This document shows positions 26,052 through 33,708 of a DNA stretch of 64,000 nt, in pieces. The DNA is from Brevundimonas bacteroides DSM 4726 (GTDB lineage: Bacteria > Pseudomonadota > Alphaproteobacteria > Caulobacterales > Caulobacteraceae). The stretch spans positions 186,001-250,000 of the forward strand of contig NZ_JNIX01000013.1 in assembly GCF_000701445.1 (NCBI RefSeq), in the 5' to 3' direction. The position numbers and the translations under genes were made by a program. The notes under the pieces were generated by a model. The model searched no databases. It saw only the letters and a program-made list of their open reading frames with translations, and was not told where the DNA came from. Numbering within the stretch: position 1 is the first letter of the stretch; every line of letters begins with the position of its first letter.

Positions 26052-26641
26052 CCCGCCAGGAATTCCTTCGTCGGCTGCGCGCCGGCCTCGTCGGCCTGCC
26101 GACGACGACCGCCGCCGAGATCGCGGCGGACTACGAGACCCACTTCGACGACGGCATCGCCGCCGGCCGGTCCGAGGCCGAGGTCGCGGCCGCGCTCGGC
26201 GATCCCGACCGCCTGGCCCGCGAGCTGCGCGCCGAGGCCGGGGCCCAGCGCTGGCATCAGGAGAAGAACCCGTCCGCCGCCGCCGCCGCCGTCTTCGCGG
26301 TGCTGGGGCTGGGGGCCATCGACATCCTGATCCTGCTGCCCATCCTGATGGGCGTGATCGGGACCATCTTCGGCTTCTTCATCGCCGCCATCGCCCTGTT
26401 CTTCTCGGGTGGTGCGGTCATGGTCGCCGGACCCTTCGCGGCGCCTCCGGGCGGGCCCTTGGCGGCTATCCTGTTCGGCCTGGGCCTCATGGCGGCGGCG
26501 ACCGTGATCGGGGCTCTCCTGGCCATCGTCAGCATCTGGCTGGTCAACGGTCTCGTCTGGTTCGCCCGCCTGCACTACCGGCTGCTGAAGCCGGCGCTCG
26601 AAAACTCCAACAACAGCACGACCTCGGGAGCCGTCGCATGA
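26048..26641 (+). CDS. DUF1700 (HAAS-type) membrane protein
   Basis: A 197-residue protein with an N-terminal HAAS-like signalling domain (MTRQEFLRRLRAGLVGLP, DYETHFDDGIAAGRSEAEVA, ALGDPDRLARELRAE) and three to four membrane helices after residue 75. HAAS/DUF1700 proteins are often encoded beside PadR regulators and are thought to relay envelope status; the mechanism is not established. It overlaps both neighbours by 4 bases. The frame is open upstream inside the PadR gene, but the MTRQEFL start is the family norm. Confidence 0.88.
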   Translation: MTRQEFLRRLRAGLVGLPTTTAAEIAADYETHFDDGIAAGRSEAEVAAALGDPDRLARELRAEAGAQRWHQEKNPSAAAAAVFAVLGLGAIDILILLPILMGVIGTIFGFFIAAIALFFSGGAVMVAGPFAAPPGGPLAAILFGLGLMAAATVIGALLAIVSIWLVNGLVWFARLHYRLLKPALENSNNSTTSGAVA

Positions 26642-27417
26642 TCCGCACCCTCTTCATCATCGCAGGCGCCGCCCTGGTCCTGTCCATCGCCACCATCGGC
26701 GGGGCCGCCGCGCTCGGCAGCCGCGATCTCGCCGCCAACGGCTGGTCCTGGACGTTCACCGAGGACGAATGGGGCAACGGCCGCATCCAGCGCGCCGGCA
26801 AGGCCGAAGACCTGGGCCCCGACGTCACCCGCTCGGTCGCCTTCGAGGGCGGCGAGCGTCTGGAGCTCGACCTGTCGGCCGACGTGACCTACGTCCAGGG
26901 CGACGAAACCACCGTCGTCATCACCGGCCCGGAAACGGTCATCGAGCGCATCCGCGTCCAGGGCTCGCGCCTCTGGATGGAGGACGGTCCCGAGCGCGTC
27001 ACCCTGCGCTGGAATGGCCACGGTCTGGACGGCTACTCGGATTCCGAGCGCATCCGGATCACCGTGACGGCGCCGTCGGTGACGACGTTCGACCTCGAAG
27101 GCTCCTCGGACCTGAAGATCCGCGACTACGACCAGGACGCCCTGTCCATCGACGTCTCGGGCTCGGGCGAGATCGAGGCCGACGGCCGGGCGCGGACGCT
27201 GGAACTGGACATCTCCGGCTCGGGCGAGGTCGACCTGTCCCGGCTGGAGCTGACCGACGCCAATGTGGCGATCGCCGGCTCGGGCGAGACGTCCCTGCGT
27301 CCCACGGGCCGCGCCGACATCACCATCTCGGGTTCTGGCGACGTGGAGCTGCTGCAGCGCCCGACGACGTTGAACCAGAACGTCAATGGCTCGGGCGACA
27401 TCGACGTTCGGGGATAA
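26638..27417 (+). CDS. Head GIN domain (DUF2807) exported protein
   Basis: A 259-residue protein with an N-terminal signal or anchor helix (MIRTLFIIAGAALVLSIATI) and a repetitive beta-helical domain. The motif SGSGE or SGSGD recurs about every 20 residues (at least five copies between residues 165 and 257). This is the head GIN/DUF2807 fold, seen in putative surface adhesins and in PadR/HAAS operons. It probably sits in the periplasm or at the surface as the effector or sensor arm of the operon. The role is inferred from context. Confidence 0.87.
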   Translation: MIRTLFIIAGAALVLSIATIGGAAALGSRDLAANGWSWTFTEDEWGNGRIQRAGKAEDLGPDVTRSVAFEGGERLELDLSADVTYVQGDETTVVITGPETVIERIRVQGSRLWMEDGPERVTLRWNGHGLDGYSDSERIRITVTAPSVTTFDLEGSSDLKIRDYDQDALSIDVSGSGEIEADGRARTLELDISGSGEVDLSRLELTDANVAIAGSGETSLRPTGRADITISGSGDVELLQRPTTLNQNVNGSGDIDVRG

Positions 27418-27433
27418 GCCCGGCGCATATCGA

Positions 27434-27475
27434 AGGGAGGGTGAAGACAACCGCGCTTCCCCTCCCTATCTTTTT
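27434..27475 (+). terminator. Rho-independent terminator after the PadR operon
   Basis: AGGGAGGG (27434-27441) pairs with CCCTCCCT (27460-27467). After a single bulged T, GAAG pairs with CTTC, leaving a 9-base loop. A T-run (TTTTT, 27471-27475) follows. The hairpin ends only 3 bases before the tldD start codon. Confidence 0.85.
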
Positions 27476-27478
27476 GCC

Positions 27479-28909
27479 ATGACCGTCCACATCCCTCCGC
27501 CGCCGCTGCTCGAAACTTCGGGCGTCGACCCCGACGAAGCCCTCTCCATCCTCCAGACCGCGCTGTCCGGAGCCGACGACGGCGAGCTGTTCCTGGAACG
27601 CTCCGAACTAGAATCCCTCGTCTTCGACGACGGTCGGCTGAAGTCCGCCGCCTATGACGCCACCGAGGGTTTCGGCCTGCGCGTCGTCGCCGGGGAGACC
27701 GCCGGCTACGCCCACGCCAACGAGATCAGCGCCGCTGCGCTGCGCCGCGCCGCCGACGCCGCCGCTCTGGCCAAGACCGGCCATGCGGGAGTCACGGCGG
27801 AAGGGCCGCGCTCGACCAACCAACGGCTCTATGAGCCCGTCGATCCGCTGGCTTCGCCGGCGTTCTCGGACAAGATCGCCCTGCTGCAGGAGATCGACGC
27901 CTGGGCGCGGGCCCGCGATCCGCGCGTGGTGCAGGTGTCGGCGACCCTGGTCGGCGAGCGCCGCGCCGTCGAGATCCTGCGCGCCGACGCCCTGACCGTC
28001 CGCGATGTGCGCCCTCTGGTTCGCCTCAACATCTCCGTCACCGTCGAGAAGGACGGCCGCCGCGAGAGCGCCTCAACGGGCGCGGGCGGCCGCGCGGGCT
28101 TCGAGACCTGGATTCAGCCCGCCCGCTGGCAGGCCCAGGTGGACGAGGCGATCCGCCAGGCCGTGGTCAATCTCGACGCCGTCGACTGTCCCGCCGGAGA
28201 GATGGACGTGGTGCTGGCGGCCGGCTGGCCCGGCGTCCTCCTGCACGAGGCCATCGGCCACGGCTTCGAGGGCGACTTCCATCGCAAGGGCTCCTCGGTC
28301 TTCACCGGCATGATGGGCAAGCGCGTCGCCGCGCCCGGCGTCACCGTGGTCGACGACGGCTCCATCGCCGGGCGGCGCGGATCGCTGACGGTGGACGACG
28401 AGGGCACGCCCACCTCGCGCACCGTCCTGATCGAGGACGGCATCATGGTCGGCCTGATGCACGATCGCCTCAGCGCGCGCCAGATGGGCGTCTCGGCGAC
28501 CGGCAACGGACGGCGCCAGTCCTTCGCGCACATGCCCATGCCGCGCATGACCAACACCTTCATGGAGAACGGCGACGCCTCGCGCGCCGACATGATCGCC
28601 TCGACCAAGCGGGGGCTCTATGCCGCCAACTTCGGCGGCGGCCAGGTCGACATCGCCAACGGCAAGTTCGTCTTCCAGTGCACCGAGGCCTATCTGATCG
28701 AGGACGGCAAGGTCACCGCGCCTGTGCGCGGCGCCACCCTGATCGGCGACGGGGCGACGGCGCTCACCAAGATCGAGATGGTCGGAAACGACTTCGAATT
28801 CGACCCCGGCGTCGGGGTCTGCGGCAAGGCCGGTCAGGGCGTGCCGGTCGGCATCGGCCAGCCGTCGCTGAAGATGGGCGGGCTGACGGTCGGCGGGACG
28901 GCGGTCTAG
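27479..28909 (+). CDS. tldD: Metalloprotease subunit TldD
   Basis: A 476-residue TldD/PmbA-family metalloprotease subunit. The zinc motif is HEAIGHGFEGD (HExxxH). Supporting family blocks are TEGFGLRVVAGETAGYAHAN, GRRQSFAHMPMPRMTN and CGKAGQGVPVGIGQPS. TldD-TldE degrade unfolded or antibiotic-like peptides; in some bacteria they process microcins. The partner tldE (pmbA) is not in the window. The start ATG abuts a terminator hairpin, with no recognisable ribosome site between them. The N-terminus nevertheless fits the family, so the transcript may be leaderless. Confidence 0.94.
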   Translation: MTVHIPPPPLLETSGVDPDEALSILQTALSGADDGELFLERSELESLVFDDGRLKSAAYDATEGFGLRVVAGETAGYAHANEISAAALRRAADAAALAKTGHAGVTAEGPRSTNQRLYEPVDPLASPAFSDKIALLQEIDAWARARDPRVVQVSATLVGERRAVEILRADALTVRDVRPLVRLNISVTVEKDGRRESASTGAGGRAGFETWIQPARWQAQVDEAIRQAVVNLDAVDCPAGEMDVVLAAGWPGVLLHEAIGHGFEGDFHRKGSSVFTGMMGKRVAAPGVTVVDDGSIAGRRGSLTVDDEGTPTSRTVLIEDGIMVGLMHDRLSARQMGVSATGNGRRQSFAHMPMPRMTNTFMENGDASRADMIASTKRGLYAANFGGGQVDIANGKFVFQCTEAYLIEDGKVTAPVRGATLIGDGATALTKIEMVGNDFEFDPGVGVCGKAGQGVPVGIGQPSLKMGGLTVGGTAV

Positions 28910-28913
28910 CGGA

Positions 28914-29849
28914 TCACTCCGCCCGCCACTCCGGCCCGACGATGTCGAAGCCGTCGGCCTCCAGACCGTCGAGCACCCCGCCCGGCTCGGCGAGCAGCCG
29001 CAGCGGCGCGACTGCCAGGGTGACGCCGGGCGTCTCTACGGCCTGCGACAGGGCCGTCAGCCACTGGCCGCGGAGCTGGGGCCCGATCTCCGGATCGCCC
29101 CATGGCCAGCACTGGCCCAGCGCGATGTCGAGCGGATTGGCCAAGACCTCCGGCACCCGACGGGCGCGCCAGCCGTCCGCGCGCTCCGCAAAGTTGCCCG
29201 GCCCGGCCTCCGCGGCCGTCACGGCAGCGCCGATGCAGGGGCGATAGACCTCGGGCGGCTGGGTGATCAGGTTGTCGACGATCTCGTCGCCGCGGACGAA
29301 GCCGACAAACCGGCCCTCGATCCGCGCCCGGCGGGCGGCGTCACGGACGGCGTCCTCCGCGTCGCGGCCGCTGCGCCGCTCGAACCCGGCATGGTCGCTC
29401 ATCAGGTCGATGCCCAGGAGGAAGAAGCTGCGGGTGCGCCAGTCGTCGCCCCGTTCATCGGCCATGACGGCTTCCAGCCGCGCCTGAACGGCGGGGTCGA
29501 GATAGTCCGCACTGGTCTTGCCCTCCGGCAGCTGCGTCACCGTCCGGCCTCGCCAGATCAGCCGGAAGATGTCGCTGACAGAGACGCGGCCAACCGGCGG
29601 GTAGAGCACGCGATCGGCCCGCGCCGTCGCCTCCTCGAGACCGGCCGGGCTCCATTCGAGGTCCCTCGGCACGCCCCGGATGTTGCCGACGAGGATCAGG
29701 GAGCGGTCGCCTTTCGACACCTCCCAGACCGGCACATCGCTGCGCCGGGCGATGACGATGATGTCCTCGACGCGGTCGGCCTCCAGCTCCTGCGCCATGA
29801 CCGGCGTGGCGGCGAGAAGGGCAAGAGATGCGAGAAGGACACGCAGCAT
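28914..29849 (-). CDS. TraB/GumN-like exported protein, degenerate
   Basis: A 311-residue protein with a cleavable signal peptide (MLRVLLASLALLAATPVMAQ). The mature part resembles the TraB/GumN fold in length and in the block VWEVSKGDRSLILVGNIRGVPRDLEW. The canonical GxxH motif of that superfamily is not preserved: GNIRG stands where GTxH would be expected. Catalysis may therefore be lost. The function is unknown. It lies 4 bases beyond the tldD stop on the opposite strand. Confidence 0.62.
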   Translation of the reverse strand: MLRVLLASLALLAATPVMAQELEADRVEDIIVIARRSDVPVWEVSKGDRSLILVGNIRGVPRDLEWSPAGLEEATARADRVLYPPVGRVSVSDIFRLIWRGRTVTQLPEGKTSADYLDPAVQARLEAVMADERGDDWRTRSFFLLGIDLMSDHAGFERRSGRDAEDAVRDAARRARIEGRFVGFVRGDEIVDNLITQPPEVYRPCIGAAVTAAEAGPGNFAERADGWRARRVPEVLANPLDIALGQCWPWGDPEIGPQLRGQWLTALSQAVETPGVTLAVAPLRLLAEPGGVLDGLEADGFDIVGPEWRAE

Positions 29850-29916
29850 GGGACGCCTCGATCGGGGAACGGCCGAAAGTGTCAGGCTCCGTGTGGCCGA
29901 AGCGTGGCCTTATCCA

Positions 29917-30357
29917 TCAGCGCGGCGCGCGACGGCCCAGCAGCACCGGCACCGTGATGGCCAGCAGCGCCAGATTGGTCAGCGCCAGACCGGCATCCAG
30001 CTGGATCGCGTGAATCGCCATCATCGCCGTCTCCAGCACGATTAGACCGGCGGCCGAGACGAGCAGCGGCCAGCGGCCGAGTTTCCACGACGCCAGCGGC
30101 GCGATCAGGCCGAGCGCCAGCACGATCTCGACGATGCCGAGGCCGCGCACCAGGCTTTCGCTGACGTAGGCGGGCCAGGTCATCAGGGCGACCAGATTGT
30201 CCATCGGCTCGCTGATCTTGGCGTAGCCAGCGGCGAGGAAGAACATCGCCGCCCAGCCCTGGAGGGTCCAGAGCGCGAGGTTGCGATACTCGGCGCGCAG
30301 ACGCAGCTGGGCGGGGCTGAGCGCAGGACGGGACTGGGGCGACAGGGTGGTCGACAT
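29917..30357 (-). CDS. DoxX family membrane protein
   Basis: A 146-residue protein with four predicted membrane helices, ALWTLQGWAAMFFLAAGYAKI near the N-terminus and LGIVEIVLALGLIAPLASW in the middle; this layout and the GYAKI motif fit the DoxX/DoxD-like family. Members act in respiratory or redox contexts, but most are uncharacterised. Two inverted repeats lie within 140 bases upstream of the start and may be operators. It is transcribed away from selO, whose stop lies about 290 bases upstream. Confidence 0.75.
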   Translation of the reverse strand: MSTTLSPQSRPALSPAQLRLRAEYRNLALWTLQGWAAMFFLAAGYAKISEPMDNLVALMTWPAYVSESLVRGLGIVEIVLALGLIAPLASWKLGRWPLLVSAAGLIVLETAMMAIHAIQLDAGLALTNLALLAITVPVLLGRRAPR

Positions 30358-30403
30358 GGCAACGATCGTGAGTGCGGCCGGGGAGGGCCTTTGTTTTTGT
30401 AAC

Positions 30404-30496
30404 AGTCGCTAGATCAGATCGAGCGACCGTCGTTTCAAGAGGTATGGCAGAGTTTCGCCACGATGTCATCAGCCGTAGACATCAATTGATGACATC
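30404..30496. promoter_or_regulatory. Two dyads upstream of the DoxX gene
   Basis: Dyad one is GTCGCT (30405-30410) and AGCGAC (30422-30427), with a GATC-rich centre, about 50-70 bases upstream of the DoxX start. Dyad two is GATGTCATCA (30462-30471) and TGATGACATC (30487-30496), a perfect 10-bp inverted repeat; its right arm lies inside CATCAATTGATG and is followed by another GATGAC copy. Both fit repressor sites. This lies in a 292-base gene-free stretch between selO and the DoxX gene. No regulator gene is adjacent. Confidence 0.4.
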
Positions 30497-30649
30497 AGTG
30501 GATGACTTCGTGTTTCGCGGCCGCGTCCGGCCGTCAGCGGCGCTCTGAAGCAGCTACGGGGCTGAAGCGTGGCGGTATGCATACGATCTCGTAATCCGGG
30601 CGTGTGGACGTCGATGGAGAGACGCGCGACGACCGAAGAAAACGACAGG

Positions 30650-32050
30650 TCAGGCGTGAGCCTGTCGCAAGACCTCTATCCGCGCCAGCTTGGCCTCAAA
30701 CAGGCTCCAGTCGTCGTCCTTGTCGATCCCGGCCCAGATCGCCTCGACCTCGTCGATCAGGAGGTCCTCGGGCGAGCCCGAGAAGACGGGGTGTTCCAGC
30801 CGTTCGGGGCGGTCGGGTTCGTGCTCAAAAAGGGCGAAGCGGAAGGCGTCGAAGGCCTCCCCCTGATAGAGCTTGCCGCGCGGGCCGGCCAGCGCGCGGG
30901 CCGAAGAGGAGAAGCCCGTGAACCAGTCGTGGAACAGGGGCTCCCAGCCCAACGCCTCGCCGCCTTCGCGGAGCAGGGCCAGAGCGGTGTCGAGCAGGCG
31001 CTGGTCGGCGGCCTCGCCCAGGCTCTTCACACCCAGGCGGTCCAGGAAGGCGGCGCGCAGTTCGGCGATGTAGGCGGGGCCGAAGCCGTTCAGCGCCTGG
31101 GTCAAAGGTTCGGCGTCGGCCACCAGCTTCAGGCAGCCGGCCAGCTGGGTCAGGTTCCAGAACACGGCCTCGGGCTGGCGGGCGAACGCGTAGAGGCCGG
31201 AGTGGTCGAAATAGGCGGCCGTGAAACCGGGGTCGTAGAACGGCAGAAAGCGCCAGGGGCCGTAGTCGAAGCTCTCGCCCGTGACGTTCAGATTGTCGGT
31301 GTTCAGCACCCCGTGGACGAAGCCCGCCGCGATCCAGCGGGCGGTCAGGCGGGCCGATGCCGCGACGATGGCCCAGAGCAGGCCCGGCGCGTCTCCGGCG
31401 GCCACGGTCGGGTGGTAGAGGGCGCGGACATGCTCGACCAGGGTCTCGATCTGGTCGGCGCGGCCGAAGAAGGCGGCGCGCTGGAAGGTGCCGAAGCGGA
31501 TGTGGCTGTGCTGGAGCCGGACCAGGACGGCGGAGCGCGTCGGGCTGGGCTCGTCGCCGCGCTCCAGCGCCTCGCCGGTCTCGATCAGGGTGAGGGCGCG
31601 ACTGGTCGGGACGCCGCGCGCCTCGAGCAGGGCCGCGGCCAACACTTCGCGTACCCCGCCCTTGAGCGTCAGCCGGCCGTCGCCCGCGCGCGACCAGGGC
31701 GTCTGGCCAGAACCCTTCGTGCCTAGATCCAGCAGCCGTCCCGAGGCGTCTCGCATCTGCGCCGCAAGGAACCCCCGCCCGTCGCCGAGGTCGGGATTGT
31801 AGGTCCGGAACTGGTGGCCGTGATAGCGCATGGCGATCGGGCCGGGCTGGCAGGGCAGGGGCTCGAAGCGGCCGAAATGGGCGATCCATTCGTCGCCGTT
31901 CAGGTCGGCGAGGCCTACGTCGGCGGCGGCGCGATCGTTGCGGAACCGCAGTCGGTGCTCCGGGAAGACGGCGGACCGGACCGCGTCGCCGAACTCGGGG
32001 CCCAGGTCAAAGAAGGCAGGCTCTGGGTGGTAGGCGGCGCTGACGGGCAT
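30650..32050 (-). CDS. selO: Protein adenylyltransferase SelO (YdiU/UPF0061)
   Basis: A 466-residue SelO pseudokinase-fold enzyme with the blocks RFGRFEPLPCQPGPIAMRYH-like (AHFGRFEPLPCQPG), GHQFRTYNPDLGDGRGFL, DLGTKGSGQTPWSRAGDGRL and VLNTDNLNVTGESFDYGP. SelO transfers AMP from ATP to Ser, Thr or Tyr of target proteins and is linked to oxidative-stress responses. The C-terminus ends soon after DDWSLFEAKLA, without the cysteine-containing redox tail found in E. coli SelO, so redox gating of that kind seems absent here. Confidence 0.93.
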   Translation of the reverse strand: MPVSAAYHPEPAFFDLGPEFGDAVRSAVFPEHRLRFRNDRAAADVGLADLNGDEWIAHFGRFEPLPCQPGPIAMRYHGHQFRTYNPDLGDGRGFLAAQMRDASGRLLDLGTKGSGQTPWSRAGDGRLTLKGGVREVLAAALLEARGVPTSRALTLIETGEALERGDEPSPTRSAVLVRLQHSHIRFGTFQRAAFFGRADQIETLVEHVRALYHPTVAAGDAPGLLWAIVAASARLTARWIAAGFVHGVLNTDNLNVTGESFDYGPWRFLPFYDPGFTAAYFDHSGLYAFARQPEAVFWNLTQLAGCLKLVADAEPLTQALNGFGPAYIAELRAAFLDRLGVKSLGEAADQRLLDTALALLREGGEALGWEPLFHDWFTGFSSSARALAGPRGKLYQGEAFDAFRFALFEHEPDRPERLEHPVFSGSPEDLLIDEVEAIWAGIDKDDDWSLFEAKLARIEVLRQAHA

Positions 32051-32149
32051 CCGCGGCAGATGCGGGCTCGGGCCGGAATAAGCAACCGCAACGGCGGCCG
32101 ACGGTTGAACCGCCGACCTGAATGGCTATTGTCACAGGCAGAGATCAGG

Positions 32150-32255
32150 CAGGGCCAAGCCCTGTCAGGCCGGCGCCACGTACAGTCTGGCGAACCCGGT
32201 CCCGGTGCCCGTCGATAACCGGGTGCCACGACGTAGACCCCCACCGACAAGGAGG
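32150..32255 (+). promoter_or_regulatory. Structured leader before nhaA, candidate cation riboswitch
   Basis: The nhaA leader contains hairpin CAGGGC/GCCCTG (32150-32155, 32159-32164). A nested structure follows: TGGC (32188-32191) with GCCA (32225-32228), then after a GA bulge ACCCGGT (32194-32200) with ACCGGGT (32218-32224); GTC/GAC and ACGT/ACGT helices lie outside it. It ends about 10 bases before the AAGGAGG ribosome site (32249-32255). The nhaA-II motif, a reported lithium-responsive riboswitch of Caulobacterales, occurs at exactly this place. Assignment to that family is inference. Confidence 0.45.
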
Positions 32256-32261
32256 CCCGCC

Positions 32262-33473
32262 GTGGCGCGCAGACTGACGCTCGATTTTCTCAAGACCGAA
32301 GCCGCCTCGGGCGCCTTTCTGGGCCTGGCGGCGATCGCCGCCCTTGTGGTGGCCAACTCGCCGCTGTCAGACGCCTATTTCTACTGGCTGAAGAACGAGC
32401 ACCTGTTTCAGGCCGGGCCGCTCAGTCTGACCCTGTCGGTCTCGGAGTGGATCAAGGAAGGCCTGATGGCCATCTTCTTCCTCGTCGTCGGCCTGGAGAT
32501 CAAATACGAGATCCGGCGCGGGGAGCTGAGCGACCCGAAGAAGCTGGCCACGCCGGTGATCGCGGCATTGGGCGGCATGCTGGCTCCGGCGGGGGTCTAT
32601 CTTCTGTTCAGCGAGACGATGGGCGGGCCCCAGGCGGGGTGGCCGATCCCGCTGGCCACCGATATCGCCTTCGCGCTGGCCGTCTTCGCCCTGGTGGGGC
32701 GGGGCCTGCCGTCGTCGCTGCGAGTCTTCCTGCTGACGCTGGCCATCGTCGACGATCTGGGGGCGATCGCCCTGATCGCGGTCCTGTTCAGCTCTGGCGT
32801 GGACTGGCAGCCGCTGGCCTGGGCCGGGGGGCTGCTGGCGGTCCTCGCTGTCGCGTCGCGTCGGCGGATCGCCGCGCCGCTGTGGGTCATGGCCTTCGCG
32901 GTGGTCTGGTGGCTGAGCGTCCAGGCGGGGCTGTCGACCTCACTGGCTGCCGTGGCGTTCGCGGCAGTCGTGCCGGTATCGCCCCGCGCCGACGACGGAG
33001 AGAGCCCGCTCAAGGAGGCCATGCACGACCTGCACCCCTATGTGGCCTATCTGATCCTGCCGCTGTTTGCCTTCGCCAAGGCGGGCGTGTCGTTCGCGGG
33101 ACTGTCGATGGACCAGCTGTTTGCGCCGCTGGTGCTCGGCATCGCGGCGGGATTGTTCCTGGGCAAGCAGATCGGCGTCTTCGGCGCGGCCTGGCTGACA
33201 TCGCGGCTTCGCTTGGGTGCCAAGCCGAGCCAGGCGACCTGGCTTCAGGTCTATGGCGTCAGCCTGCTGTGCGGCGTGGGGTTCACAATGAGCCTGTTCA
33301 TCGGCGCGCTCGCCTTCCCCGGTCCTATCGACTCCCCGGCCCAGGTGGAGGTCAAGCTAGGCGTCATCCTGGGCTCTGTGCTGTCGGCGACGCTCGGGGC
33401 TGTTGTCCTGTCGATCGCGGCGGGCCGCAGACGGGCCAGCAAGGCGGTCCCGAGCGCGAATACTGTCGCCTGA
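32262..33473 (+). CDS. nhaA: Na+/H+ antiporter NhaA
   Basis: A 403-residue antiporter with about 12 membrane helices. The key acidic residues are present: ATDIAFALAVFAL (Asp of the transport site) and IVDDLGAIALIAV (the paired Asp). GLEIKYEIRRGEL and GVGFTMSLFIGALAF are family signatures. It exchanges two protons for one sodium or lithium ion across the inner membrane. The start is the GTG placed 6 bases after a full AAGGAGG site; an in-frame ATG further upstream lies inside the structured leader. Diverges from selO. Confidence 0.95.
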   Translation: MARRLTLDFLKTEAASGAFLGLAAIAALVVANSPLSDAYFYWLKNEHLFQAGPLSLTLSVSEWIKEGLMAIFFLVVGLEIKYEIRRGELSDPKKLATPVIAALGGMLAPAGVYLLFSETMGGPQAGWPIPLATDIAFALAVFALVGRGLPSSLRVFLLTLAIVDDLGAIALIAVLFSSGVDWQPLAWAGGLLAVLAVASRRRIAAPLWVMAFAVVWWLSVQAGLSTSLAAVAFAAVVPVSPRADDGESPLKEAMHDLHPYVAYLILPLFAFAKAGVSFAGLSMDQLFAPLVLGIAAGLFLGKQIGVFGAAWLTSRLRLGAKPSQATWLQVYGVSLLCGVGFTMSLFIGALAFPGPIDSPAQVEVKLGVILGSVLSATLGAVVLSIAAGRRRASKAVPSANTVA

Positions 33474-33482
33474 CCGGCGAAT

Positions 33483-33521
33483 ATTGACCTTGCGTCAATG
33501 GTCTTTGTCGCTTTTGCGTCA
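33483..33521 (+). promoter_or_regulatory. Repeated TTGCGTCA boxes between nhaA and the TonB receptor
   Basis: TTGCGTCA occurs at 33490-33497 and again at 33514-33521, exactly 24 bases apart, and the first copy overlaps the dyad ATTGAC/GTCAAT (33483-33488, 33494-33499). The TonB receptor start lies about 190 bases downstream. The arrangement could be a pair of regulator sites or a weak terminator for nhaA. Confidence 0.3.
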
Positions 33522-33708
33522 CACAAGGTGCCGTGGCGGGGCTGAAACATGGCGTGAACGGCAGCGGCTTCTTGTCGCCCGCCCCGGCTTGGACTACGCC
33601 AATCCTTCGAGAATCCGTCGCTCCGCAAGAAGGGCGCGGGTCTGGGAATCAGGAAACGCCGCGACCCGCCCCGGAAGGGCAGGTCCGGCCATGAGCCGGG
33701 AGCCGTCC

